A DNA stretch of 54,734 nucleotides, from the NCBI GenBank assembly GCA_025353105.1, contig JANXRG010000008.1:1-54734 (forward strand). Reading direction: 5' to 3'. The stretch comes from Verrucomicrobiota bacterium. GTDB lineage: Bacteria > Verrucomicrobiota > Verrucomicrobiia > Chthoniobacterales > SZAS-18. Both the position numbers and the translations under genes were made by a program. Numbering within the stretch: position 1 is the first letter of the stretch; each line of letters begins with the position of its first letter. Positions 1-8,728 of the stretch are shown here, one piece after another. The notes under the pieces were generated by a model that made no database searches, was not told the origin of the DNA, and saw only the letters and a list, made by a program, of their open reading frames with translations.

Positions 1-70
1 AATGTCGGATAGCGAGAAAGTACGCAGAGTTTTCTCTTGAAGTGCGGTGAACAAGGTTGTAAGACCGACA
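1..70. other. Window edge upstream of integrase
   Basis: This short stretch precedes the integrase ATG. An in-frame GTG at 47 could extend the protein by eight residues. TGTCGG at 3-8 and CCGACA at 64-69 form a six-base inverted pair that could be chance. An attI site would be expected on this side of an integron integrase, but no convincing core site can be identified in so little sequence. Confidence 0.3.
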
Positions 71-1060
71 ATGATGAAGGATAACACGATATCTGCGGAG
101 CCGCTTAGGATGCGGCTCGAAGATCGCGTGCGCGAGACCGCGCGGCTGCGGCAACTGTCCTTTCACACGGAGAAAGCCTACTGGAGCTGGACTCGCCAGT
201 ACATCCTTTTTCACCAGAAACGCCATCCTGAGAAACTGGGTCCGGCCGACGTGCGCGCGTTTCTCAGTCACCTGGTCCGCGACCGGAGGGTGGCCATTTC
301 CACCCAACGGCAGGCACTCAACGCATTGGTCTTCCTTTATGAAGCCGTGCTCGGCCGCGCGGCCGGGGACTTCTCCGGCTTCGACCGCCCCACGCGGCCG
401 GCGCGACTGCCGGATGTGCTGAGTCGCAGCGAAGTCGGCCGGCTGTTGGATTGTCTCGATGGCACACCGCTGCTGATCACGCGGTTGCTCTACGGTGCGG
501 GTCTGCGGGTGAGCGAGGGCGTGCGACTGCGCATTCAGGATGTGGATTTCGACGGGGGAACCCTGCGGGTGCGCGACGGCAAGGGCAAAAAAGACCGCAT
601 GACCGTGCTGCCGCAGCTGGTACGCGAACCGCTGCGCGAACACATCGAGCGGCTGCGGGAGCTCTTCGCCAAGGACCGCGCCCAGCAACTGGCCGGAGTG
701 CATCTGCCGGACGCGCTCGGCGCGAAGTATCCGCACGCGGGCGTCTCGTGGGAGTGGCAGTGGCTCTTTCCGTCGCGCGAGGTGTCGCTGGATCCGCGCA
801 CCGAGCTCAAGCGCCGGCATCATCTGACCGAGGAGACGTTGCAGCGATTCATTCGCGAGGCGGCGAAGCGGGCGCGCATCGATAAACGCGTGACGCCGCA
901 CGTGCTGCGCCATTCTTTCGCGACGCATTTGTTGGAATCGGGAACGGACATACGGACGGTGCAGGATTTGTTGGGGCACGCGGACGTGGCGACGACGATG
1001 ATCTACACGCACGTGATGAACCGGCTGGGCGTGGGCGTGAGGAGCCCGCTGGATGCGTAG
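71..1060 (+). CDS. intI: Integron-type tyrosine recombinase (IntI family)
   Basis: This is a 329-residue tyrosine site-specific recombinase. The N-terminal SAM-like DNA-binding domain covers about residues 10-95 and the catalytic domain about 110-325. The catalytic set is visible: Arg near 146 (GLRVSE), Lys near 171 (GKGKKDR), His/Arg near 277/280 (HVLRHS), His near 303 (LLGHADV) and the nucleophile Tyr near 312 (MIYTHV). Residues about 203-242 (PDALGAKYPHAG... to ...LKRRHHL) match the extra patch that separates integron integrases from XerC/D. The C-terminus GVRSPLD is also typical. I chose ATG 71; GTG 47 is in frame. There is no clear ribosome-binding site. No attC-like array lies downstream, so any cassettes would be left of the window, or this is a solitary chromosomal IntI. 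The protein looks intact. Confidence 0.9.
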   Translation: MMKDNTISAEPLRMRLEDRVRETARLRQLSFHTEKAYWSWTRQYILFHQKRHPEKLGPADVRAFLSHLVRDRRVAISTQRQALNALVFLYEAVLGRAAGDFSGFDRPTRPARLPDVLSRSEVGRLLDCLDGTPLLITRLLYGAGLRVSEGVRLRIQDVDFDGGTLRVRDGKGKKDRMTVLPQLVREPLREHIERLRELFAKDRAQQLAGVHLPDALGAKYPHAGVSWEWQWLFPSREVSLDPRTELKRRHHLTEETLQRFIREAAKRARIDKRVTPHVLRHSFATHLLESGTDIRTVQDLLGHADVATTMIYTHVMNRLGVGVRSPLDA

Positions 1061-1511
1061 CAGCGCGGGGCGCTGCGACGCATCAAACTCGGAACTCGAA
1101 ATTCGAAACTCGAGAAAAGTCTGTCATTCGAAGATCGAACTTGAAGGAAGACGGGGAGACGGCGCTGCTCCGCGCCAAACTCGAAGGTCTAAACTCGAAA
1201 CGCGAAGAAAATTCGAATCGCCGAAAGTTGAAGGCAAAATAACGAACGAATTGAGAATTGCTAAATGAGGAGCGGCAGGGCCGTAACCACGAATTCACGC
1301 GAAGGAACACGAGACCTGAGGCGAGAGTCGAGCGTCGAGGGTCGAACCCGCGGGGAGATCGAAGGTGCAAGGCGGGACAAGGAATCTGGGCTTCGACGGT
1401 CGACCGTGGATCTTCGACTGCGTTCCTTCGAGTCCTTCGAGACCTCGTGGCAAACGCGGCTGAGCCGACGCCCGATTCGCGTTCCGGGCAACTCTGGGCG
1501 ATGCTGGCGAA
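1061..1511. repeat. Spacer of degenerate short-word repeats
   Basis: This 451-bp spacer holds no convincing gene. From about 1086 to 1260 it is dominated by degenerate copies of words such as CTCGAAATTCGAAACTCG and ATTCGAA. From about 1288 to 1315 there is a CCACGAATTCACGCGAAGG-like stretch, and from 1325 to 1450 GTCGAG/GTCGACC/TTCGAG words. Several ORFs can be drawn through it, but their composition follows the repeats and they resemble no protein. Similar TTCGAA words recur at 27201-27267. No attC-like site and no terminator hairpin with a T-tract were found. Confidence 0.6.
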
Positions 1512-2735
1512 ATGGATTTTAAGGATTTGCAGCTTTCGGACGATGTGATGCTGGCAGTGGAGGCGGCGGGTTACACGGTGCCAACCCCCATTCAGGAACA
1601 GGCCATCCCGGCGGTGCTCGCCGGACGCGACGTCGTCGGCTCGGCCCAGACTGGTACCGGCAAGACGGCCGCGTTCACGCTGCCGATGCTGACCCGATTC
1701 AACAACCCCGGCGGCCTGCGCGGCTTGATCGTCGAGCCGACCCGCGAGCTCGCGTTGCAGGTCGAGGCCTCGCTGAAACAGTTTTCGCAATTCAGCCCGC
1801 TGCGCGTCGGCGTGATGTACGGCGGCGTCGGCTACGGCGAGCAAAGCGAGAAGCTTAAGCGCGGCATGGACATCTGGGTGGGTACGCCGGGCCGGTTGCT
1901 CGACTATCTCGAACGCGGGGAGTTAAGCCTCAAGGATCTCGAAATCGTGGTTCTGGATGAGGCGGATCGACTGCTCGACATGGGTTTTATGCCGGACGTG
2001 AAACGCCTGCTCAAGCAGTGCCCGGAGAAGCGCCAGACGTTGCTTTTTTCCGCGACGATTCCGCCGGAGATCGAGTCGCTGGCAAAGTGGGCGCTCAAGG
2101 ATCCGCTGACCATCCAGGTGGGCATCCGCCGCGCCCCGTCCGAACTGGTCGATCACGCGCTTTATCCCGTCGCCAACGCGCAGAAATTTGAACTCCTGCA
2201 CGAACTGCTGGAGCGCACGCACTACCAAAGCGTGATCGTCTTCTGCCGCATGAAATCAGGCGCTGACATGGTCGCCGCCAAGCTGCTGCAGGAGGGCCAC
2301 AAGGTCGTGGCGATGCACTCCGACCGCAGCCAGAAGGAACGCGAAGAAGCGCTGCTCGGATTCCGCGAGGGAAAATACGAGGTGCTCGTCGCGACGGACA
2401 TCGCGTCGCGCGGCCTCGACATCGCGGGCGTGACGCACGTCATTAACTACGACGTGCCGCAGCATCCGGAAGATTACGTGCACCGGATTGGGCGAACCGG
2501 CCGCGCGTTGACGGAGGGCGACGCCTTCACGCTGTTCACGTCCGATGACATGACGCATGTGCAGGCGATCGAAAGATTCATCGCGCGTCCCATCCAGCGG
2601 AAAAAGCTGGAGAATTTCAAGTATACCTACACCGTGCTGCTCTCGTTGAAGGACGGCGAGGATCTTCCGAAGATGCGTGTCGCCGGCGGAAGGGTCGGGT
2701 CGAAGGGCTACAGCTTCGCGCCCGCCCGGCGCTGA
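1512..2735 (+). CDS. DEAD-box ATP-dependent RNA helicase
   Basis: This 407-residue superfamily 2 RNA helicase carries the full motif series in order: Q motif (GYTVPTPIQEQAI), motif I (AQTGTGKT), Ia (PTRELA), Ib (TPGR), II (DEAD in VLDEADRLLDMGF), III (SAT), IV (VIVFCRMK), V (ATDIASRGLDI) and VI (HRIGRTGR). The tail after the RecA-like core is short (about 50 residues), closer to RhlE-type helicases than to long-tailed DeaD/CsdA. The expected role is ATP-driven remodelling of rRNA or mRNA in the cytoplasm. The gene stands alone: it converges with the last permease gene, whose stop lies only 7 bp beyond, and a repeat-filled spacer precedes it. Confidence 0.95.
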   Translation: MDFKDLQLSDDVMLAVEAAGYTVPTPIQEQAIPAVLAGRDVVGSAQTGTGKTAAFTLPMLTRFNNPGGLRGLIVEPTRELALQVEASLKQFSQFSPLRVGVMYGGVGYGEQSEKLKRGMDIWVGTPGRLLDYLERGELSLKDLEIVVLDEADRLLDMGFMPDVKRLLKQCPEKRQTLLFSATIPPEIESLAKWALKDPLTIQVGIRRAPSELVDHALYPVANAQKFELLHELLERTHYQSVIVFCRMKSGADMVAAKLLQEGHKVVAMHSDRSQKEREEALLGFREGKYEVLVATDIASRGLDIAGVTHVINYDVPQHPEDYVHRIGRTGRALTEGDAFTLFTSDDMTHVQAIERFIARPIQRKKLENFKYTYTVLLSLKDGEDLPKMRVAGGRVGSKGYSFAPARR

Positions 2736-2742
2736 AGGCATT

Positions 2743-5163
2743 TCATTCCGCACGCAGCGCGACGTTCGGATCGACGCGCGTGGCGCGCCGGCTGGGGAGC
2801 CAGCACGCGAAGATCGCGACCAGCGCGAGGAGGATTGGCACGATCGCAAAGGTGGGCGGGTCGTGCGGCGAGACGCCGTAAATGATGCTGCGCAGCAGGT
2901 GCGCCACGATCCACGCGCCGGCAAATCCGAGGACGAGTCCGAAGGCCACGAGCTTGATGCCCTGACGCAGGAACAGCCGGATCACCTGCGCCGGTTGAGC
3001 CCCGAGCGCCATGCGCACGCCGATTTCCTGGGTGCGCTGCGTGACCGCGTACGCCATCACGCCGTAGATGCCGATCGCGGCAAGAAAGAGCGCCGTGAGC
3101 GCAAACGAGACAAAGAGCCGGCCGAAGAATCGCTGCGGCCAGTACGATTCCGCCACGACATCGGTCATGGATTTTGTGTTGTAGATCGGAATGTTGTCCT
3201 GCGCCGCAAACACCGCCTCTTTCACGGCGGGCAGCAAATCCATGGGTCGGCCTCCCTTCACGCGGACCATTCCGGAAGCGAAGTGATTGCCCTCTTCCTG
3301 GAGATTCGACGTCCAGACGGCGCGGTGCGGCAGACTTCCCGTCGGCATCTGCACAATGTTTCCCACGATCCCGACGATCGCGTACCAGGTTCGTTTCGCC
3401 TGGTCGTGTGGATCCACGCTCAACCGCTTGCCAATCGCATCTTCACCAGGGAAAATCTGGTCTGCGAAATTTTGGTCGATCACCGCGACGCGGGGTGACT
3501 CGAACGTGTCGGTCTCGTCGATAAATCGTCCGCGGTGGAGCGGAATCCGGAGCACGTCGAGGACGCCCGGACTGGCGTTGCGCATGATCGCGACCGGGGC
3601 TTCCGCCAGCGTCTTGGGGGCGGTGCGTCCCTCCACTTGGAAGGCGGTGATGCCGAAATTGTCGGACGCGGGCAGCTGGCTGATGAAGCCGGCGTGCTCG
3701 ACGCCGGGCAGCTGCCGCAAGTTCTCGCGCAGTCGGAGCCAGAATGCGCGGACGACTTTCTCGTCCTTGAATTGCGTGGGCGGGAGACCGACGCGGAAGG
3801 TCAGGACATCGTCCGCCTTGAATCCTTTCTCGGCCCGTTGCAGGTAAAGGAAGCTGCGCATCATCAGGCCTGCGCCGACCAGCAGGATGAGCGCGAGCGC
3901 GATCTGCGCGACGACGAGGAGACCCCGGAGCCGCAGCGTTTCATTGCCGCTGGTGCTCGCGCGCCCGCCTTCCTTCAACTCGGAACTCAGCTCGGGCTGC
4001 GACGTCTGCCACGCCGGGAGCAATCCGAAGAGGGCGCTGGAGCCAAGCGTGGCGATGGTCGCAAAGGTCAGCACGCGCCAGTCGACCTCAAACTGGATCC
4101 AGAATGGCAGCTCCACCGGAATCATCGCGCGAATGAGATCAATCGACCACATCGAGAGGATGATCCCGAGGCCGCCGCCGATGGCGCCGAGGAGCAGGCT
4201 CTCGGTCAGAACCTGTCGCATGATCCGACTTCGACTCGCTCCGAGCGCCGTGCGGATTGCCACCTCGCGCGAGCGGGTGGCGGCTTTCGCGAGCATGAGA
4301 TTCGCGACGTTCGCGCAGGCGATGAGGAGGACGAAGAGCACGGACCCCAGCATCGCGTAGAGCGTGGGCCGGATTTCCCGGACCGCGTCGTCGCGAATGG
4401 GGGTCGCGCGGAAGCCCATTCGCTCGTTGGTCGCCGGATGTGCCTTGGCGAGTTGCGTCGCAATGACGTCGAGTTCGGCCTGCGCTTTTGCCAACGTGGT
4501 CCCGGGCTTGAGCCGGGCGACGAAAGGCAGGGAAAGATTTCCGCGGGCATCGGCCTTGCGCTCGTAGCGGAAAGGCATCCAAAGCTCGTGAGCGCTCGGA
4601 AAGCGAAATCCGGGCGGCATCACGCCGACCACCGTCACCGGTTCGCCGTTCAGGGTGATCGATTGCCCGAGAATGGATTTGTTACCGCCGAAACTGCGCT
4701 GCCAGAGTCCGTGGCTCAGGATGACAACCGGCGGACTGCCATCATTGTCCTCCTCGGGTCGGAACGTCCGGCCCAACACGGGCTGCACGCCGAGCGTATC
4801 GAAGCCCACCGCTGAAATCCACGCGCCGAGCACGCGCTCCGGTTGCTCAGCGCCCGAGATGATGTACGTGCGGCCCATCGTGACCAAACCGCCCTCGAGG
4901 GTCTGGGAGAGTTCCCGAACGTCGAGGAAGTTAGGCTCTGAGAATTGCATTTCACCGTCCGTGTCCCGCGGAGTGTACGACCGCACCATGACGAGCCGAC
5001 CTTCGTCCTTCACGCCCGAGATGGGCCGCAGGATGATCCCGTTAAAAAACGTGAACTGCGAGGTGGCTGTGCTGATCCCGAGCGCGAGCGCGAGCACCGA
5101 CACCAGCGTGTAGGTCGGATTCTTGAGCAGAACGCGCAGGGCGAATCTTAGGTCGTAGAACAT
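2743..5163 (-). CDS. ADOP-family MacB-like permease 1 (operon-distal)
   Basis: This 806-residue membrane protein is the last of seven tandem permeases in transcription order. It has the duplicated MacB/FtsX layout: a TM helix near residues 18-40, a periplasmic core to about 270, three TM helices (about 275-400), then a second copy with TM near 415-435, a periplasmic core to about 670 and three terminal helices. Both FtsX signatures are present, SREVAIRTALGASRSRI in the first half and TQEIGVRMALGAQPAQV in the second. Its N-terminus is atypical: the [10 protein letters not shown] motif of its neighbours is replaced by STATSQFTFFN. It has no ATPase domain and presumably depends on a separate one. 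Whether it transports or only transmits mechanical force cannot be read from sequence. Confidence 0.9.
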   Translation of the reverse strand: MFYDLRFALRVLLKNPTYTLVSVLALALGISTATSQFTFFNGIILRPISGVKDEGRLVMVRSYTPRDTDGEMQFSEPNFLDVRELSQTLEGGLVTMGRTYIISGAEQPERVLGAWISAVGFDTLGVQPVLGRTFRPEEDNDGSPPVVILSHGLWQRSFGGNKSILGQSITLNGEPVTVVGVMPPGFRFPSAHELWMPFRYERKADARGNLSLPFVARLKPGTTLAKAQAELDVIATQLAKAHPATNERMGFRATPIRDDAVREIRPTLYAMLGSVLFVLLIACANVANLMLAKAATRSREVAIRTALGASRSRIMRQVLTESLLLGAIGGGLGIILSMWSIDLIRAMIPVELPFWIQFEVDWRVLTFATIATLGSSALFGLLPAWQTSQPELSSELKEGGRASTSGNETLRLRGLLVVAQIALALILLVGAGLMMRSFLYLQRAEKGFKADDVLTFRVGLPPTQFKDEKVVRAFWLRLRENLRQLPGVEHAGFISQLPASDNFGITAFQVEGRTAPKTLAEAPVAIMRNASPGVLDVLRIPLHRGRFIDETDTFESPRVAVIDQNFADQIFPGEDAIGKRLSVDPHDQAKRTWYAIVGIVGNIVQMPTGSLPHRAVWTSNLQEEGNHFASGMVRVKGGRPMDLLPAVKEAVFAAQDNIPIYNTKSMTDVVAESYWPQRFFGRLFVSFALTALFLAAIGIYGVMAYAVTQRTQEIGVRMALGAQPAQVIRLFLRQGIKLVAFGLVLGFAGAWIVAHLLRSIIYGVSPHDPPTFAIVPILLALVAIFACWLPSRRATRVDPNVALRAE

Positions 5164-5257
5164 TCGGTGGCGACGATGAGTTAGGCGTTAAGGGTTATGA
5201 GTTAGGCGGCGTGGGGGTGATTCAGTGGCTCGTCACTTGTCACTCTTCACGTGTCAC
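5164..5257. repeat. Inter-permease spacer with opposed short-word repeats
   Basis: The ADOP1/ADOP2 spacer has a GATGAGTTAGGC-type run (about 5175-5207) facing a TCACTTGTCACT-type run (about 5232-5260). The two arms are loosely complementary. The same design recurs in other gaps between permease genes. Confidence 0.5.
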
Positions 5258-7654
5258 TTACTCGGAGCGAAGCGACGCGATCGGATCGACGCGCGTGGCG
5301 CGCAGCGACGGGATCAAGCACGCGACGAGGGCGACGAGGGTGAAGACTGCGCAGACGATGGAGACGATGGACGGGTCGAACGCGCCGACGCCGAACAGGT
5401 GGGCCGCCAACAGTCGGGCGGCGCCGGCCGCGGCGAGCAAGCCAAGCGCCAATCCGAGCGCAACGAAGCGAAGACCTTCGCGCAGCATCAACGACACGAC
5501 CTGCCAGGGCTGCGCACCGAGCGCGAGGCGAATGCCCGTCTCGGCGCGCCGGCCCGCTACGATGCAGGCCATGACACCGGCCACGCCGACCAGCGCGATG
5601 ACAAACGCCACAACCGAGAACAGCGTAATGAGAAGCGCGCGGAACCGCGGGGCAGCCAGCGTTTCCGCAACGATGACTTGCGCGGTCGTGAACTTTACCG
5701 GCACCTCGGCATTCAGCGAGCGTGCGAGCTTCCGGAACGGCTCGAACAAGGTTTCCGGCGCAGCTGAAGTTTGCGCGATCAATTTGGTTTGCGTGTTGGC
5801 GAGCGGAAATTGTGCGGCGGCGACGTACAGCTCCTGCGAGATGGCGCGTTTGAGCGAAACCTGCTTCACGTCGGCCACCACGCCGACAATCGTCATCCAT
5901 TGCGGCTTGGTGCTCATCCCGATGCGAATGCGGCGGCCGATCGGATCGTCATTCGGCCATGTGGAACGAGCCATCGTTTCATTGATCACAACTTCCGCCG
6001 GCTTGGTTGCATCGAGTCCCTCTGCGAAGGTGCGACCGCGACGCAGTGGAATCCCGAGCGTGGCGAAATAATCCCGGCTAACAAAGCGCCAGAGGGCGTC
6101 CTGGTTGGAGGCACCGGGCGCGGCGTCCAGTCGACCTTCAATGAAATAGGTGCCGTTGCTGCCAGGCCGGCCGAGCGGCATTTCACGGGCGAAGGCGACG
6201 GACACCACCCCCGGCTGCGCCGCGGCTTCTCGCCCAAGATTCTCGAAGAAAGCCGTGGCGTCGGGCGCCGAGGCTTGATCGGCCGCTGGAAAATCGGCGT
6301 CCATCACCAGGACGCGTTCTGTGCGGAATCCGGGATCCATTTTGTTCAGACGGAGAAGGCTTGCAACGAGCAAGCCCGCCGAAGACAGCAACGCGAGAGA
6401 GAGGGCGAGCTGGCCGACCACCAACATTCCGCGCAGTTTCCCGCTGCCACCGGCCGCGCCGGCGCCACCGGATTTCAATCCTGTGACGAGATCCACGCGC
6501 GAAGCCTCGCGCGCCGGAATCAGTCCCGTCGCGAAACAAACCGCCACCGATACAGCGGCCGTGAAGAAGAGCGTGGGCCAATCAACCGACACCTGGTTGA
6601 GTCGCGGCACGCCGGGCGGAGCCAGCGCAATGAGCGCCTGCACGCCGTACGTCGCGATCAGCAGGCCCAAACCCGCCGCCGCGGCGGCCACGATGGCGCT
6701 CTCCGCCAATTGATGCGCGATCAGCCGGCCCGACGACGCGCCGAGCGCCGCCCGCACGGCAAACTCGCGACGTCGCGCGACACCGCGCGCCAGCAGCAGA
6801 TTCGCGACGTTCGCGCAGGCGATCAGCAGGACCGTGGCGACGGCGCCGAGCAGAAGCCAAAGTGTGCCTCGGTGATCCCGCACGAGATGATCATCCAGCG
6901 CCCGAACGGCCACGCCTTTGTTGGTGTTGCTTTCGGGATACGCCTGCGTGAGGCGGGCGCCGATGGCCTCGAGCTCCGCGTTCGCGCTCGCTTGAGGCAC
7001 GCCCGTGCGCAGGCGGCCGACAATGAGATAATTGTGTGCCGAGCGGCTGGTTGTCTCCGGATACCGCGTGTTCGCCGGAATCCAGATATCGCTCGCGTCG
7101 GGATACAAAAATCCCGCGGGCATCACGCCGACGATGACGAGCGGCTTGCCGTCGAGCTTCAGCGTGGCGCCGAGGGCGCGCTCGGGCCCGCCGGAAAAAT
7201 GCCGGCGCGCGAGCCGCTCGCTGATGATGGCCACGCCGCTGGTCTTCCACTCTTCCGCGGAAAATGGACGGCCGAGGCTTGGCGGCACGGCGAGCACGCG
7301 AAAGAAATTCTCGCTGACATCGGCGGCGTCCGCGCTTTCGGCCTCGTGGTTTAGGAGAATCGCGGACGGTCCATTGGAGAAATGCGCGAGCGCCTCGAAC
7401 GACTGGCTCTGCGCCTGCCAGTCGTGGAAATCCGGCGCCGAGACCGCGTAGGTGACCCCGCTGCGCAGGCTCTTCGACCAGAGATTCACGAGTTGTTCCG
7501 CGCGCGGATAATCAAGCGTCCGAAGCAGGACGGTATTGACGACCGAAAAGATCGCGGTGTTCGCTCCGATGCCAAGCGCGAGCGTCAGAATCGCCACGGC
7601 CGTGAAGCCCGGACTCTGGCGGAGGCGGCGGAAAGCGAAGCCTAAGTCATTCAT
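5258..7654 (-). CDS. ADOP-family MacB-like permease 2
   Basis: This is a 798-residue duplicated FtsX/MacB permease. The start MNDLGFAFRRLRQSPGF followed by [17 protein letters not shown] is the standard ADOP opening. The first-half FtsX signature is RREFAVRAALGASSGRL and the second-half one is RAETGIRLALGAQPWQV. In the second copy the usual 'YGVMAY' is VAGVMACIV, so helix 6 is somewhat divergent. It follows the DUF4097 gene by 26 bp and precedes ADOP1 by 94 bp, all on the minus strand, consistent with co-transcription. Confidence 0.9.
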   Translation of the reverse strand: MNDLGFAFRRLRQSPGFTAVAILTLALGIGANTAIFSVVNTVLLRTLDYPRAEQLVNLWSKSLRSGVTYAVSAPDFHDWQAQSQSFEALAHFSNGPSAILLNHEAESADAADVSENFFRVLAVPPSLGRPFSAEEWKTSGVAIISERLARRHFSGGPERALGATLKLDGKPLVIVGVMPAGFLYPDASDIWIPANTRYPETTSRSAHNYLIVGRLRTGVPQASANAELEAIGARLTQAYPESNTNKGVAVRALDDHLVRDHRGTLWLLLGAVATVLLIACANVANLLLARGVARRREFAVRAALGASSGRLIAHQLAESAIVAAAAAGLGLLIATYGVQALIALAPPGVPRLNQVSVDWPTLFFTAAVSVAVCFATGLIPAREASRVDLVTGLKSGGAGAAGGSGKLRGMLVVGQLALSLALLSSAGLLVASLLRLNKMDPGFRTERVLVMDADFPAADQASAPDATAFFENLGREAAAQPGVVSVAFAREMPLGRPGSNGTYFIEGRLDAAPGASNQDALWRFVSRDYFATLGIPLRRGRTFAEGLDATKPAEVVINETMARSTWPNDDPIGRRIRIGMSTKPQWMTIVGVVADVKQVSLKRAISQELYVAAAQFPLANTQTKLIAQTSAAPETLFEPFRKLARSLNAEVPVKFTTAQVIVAETLAAPRFRALLITLFSVVAFVIALVGVAGVMACIVAGRRAETGIRLALGAQPWQVVSLMLREGLRFVALGLALGLLAAAGAARLLAAHLFGVGAFDPSIVSIVCAVFTLVALVACLIPSLRATRVDPIASLRSE

Positions 7655-7680
7655 GATAGACTTTGCAACGGAGCGACGCC

Positions 7681-8688
7681 TTACGGTTTAGCGGTTGCCG
7701 GGGCGCCGCCTTGCTTGACGGAGATGCTGCCGGCGCTGGTGCGTAAGACGAGCAGCTTGCCGCCGCCGTTAATCGTGCCGCGCATCCGGTCGCTGTCCTG
7801 CTTGCCCTGGACGGCCACGGGCAGATCGCTCGTCACGCGGCCCATGCTGGTGGACGCATCAAGATTCAACGCGGCATTTGCCGGTACGCTCACTTCGATG
7901 CGACCGGCGGAAGTCTCCAGCCGCACGTCACCGGGTACCGGGGCGGGCAGTGATGCAGAGATGGATCCCCCGGACGTTTCGCCATGCAAGGAGCCGCGCA
8001 CATTTTCAAAGCGAAGTCCACCGCCGCTGGTCTCGACTTTGGCGCTGCCGCCGAAGTTGCGCACCGCGATCGAACCACCCGAAGTGCTCGCCGTCAGCGA
8101 TCCCGAGCCGCCACCCACATCGATCTTACCACCGCTGGTCTCGATTTGAATTTCACCGTCGCAATCCGTCGTCGTGATCGCACCGCCCGAGGTTTCGCCT
8201 TTTAGCGGACCGCGGATTTTCGCGAAGTTCAACGTCCCGCCGCTCGTATTCGCGTTGACGTCGCCGGTCAATTCGCTCACCAGAATCTTGCCGCCTGACG
8301 TTTCGAGGTGGGCATTAAAGTTCGTGGGCACGAGAATGGTGTAACGCGCTTCGGTGTTCCACGAGTTGCCCCAATTCGCCAGCCAACCACCGGTCTTCGG
8401 CCGGCGGGCCCTGACCGTCACGGTGTTGCCTTCCTGCGTCACCGTGATCGGCGAGGCCTCCAGGAATTCCTTTTCCTTTGCCTCGCTCGCGCCGGAAATT
8501 CTTCGCTCCGCATTGACGACAACCTGCTTGTTGTCACCACCGGTGACATCAATCGTGCCGAAATCCACATCGACGACGAGTGTCCCGCCGGGCGCGACGT
8601 CGCGCTTTTGCTCGACTTTCTCTTCGGTGAGGGCGGATGCGGTGGTGGCTGCGGCGAGAAACAACGGGAGATAGTGGATGAGTTTCAT
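7681..8688 (-). CDS. DUF4097-family exported beta-repeat protein
   Basis: This 335-residue protein has a signal peptide (residues 1 to about 19, cleavage near ASA-LTEEK) and a repetitive beta-strand domain of the DUF4097 type. From residue 129 to about 240 the motif (E/S/N)TSGG recurs seven times at an exact 18-residue period, followed by ETSAG and STSMG variants at a looser spacing. This is the pattern expected of a right-handed beta-solenoid. An upstream in-frame ATG at 8808 overlaps ADOP3 and would bury the signal peptide, so ATG 8688 is preferred. It lies between ADOP3 (40 bp) and ADOP2 (26 bp), same strand, so it probably acts in the envelope with the permeases. No enzymatic motif is visible. 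Confidence 0.85.
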   Translation of the reverse strand: MKLIHYLPLFLAAATTASALTEEKVEQKRDVAPGGTLVVDVDFGTIDVTGGDNKQVVVNAERRISGASEAKEKEFLEASPITVTQEGNTVTVRARRPKTGGWLANWGNSWNTEARYTILVPTNFNAHLETSGGKILVSELTGDVNANTSGGTLNFAKIRGPLKGETSGGAITTTDCDGEIQIETSGGKIDVGGGSGSLTASTSGGSIAVRNFGGSAKVETSGGGLRFENVRGSLHGETSGGSISASLPAPVPGDVRLETSAGRIEVSVPANAALNLDASTSMGRVTSDLPVAVQGKQDSDRMRGTINGGGKLLVLRTSAGSISVKQGGAPATAKP

Positions 8689-8728
8689 GGCGTGGTTATT
8701 GGTAATTAGTGGGGGAAGCGAAGCGACG

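Noticed and set aside
1061-1511. attC site or gene cassette next to the integrase
   Set aside because: No pair of RYYYAAC / GTTRRRY cores with an internal imperfect hairpin was found; the spacer consists of degenerate short words.
5771-7354. Long plus-strand ORF (527 codons) opposite ADOP2
   Set aside because: It is a GC-driven antisense shadow: the protein is Arg/His/Glu-rich, resembles no family and lies wholly opposite a clear permease gene. The same applies to long frames at 3535-4815, 9371-10579, 19697-20761, 25702-27285 and 45969-47240.
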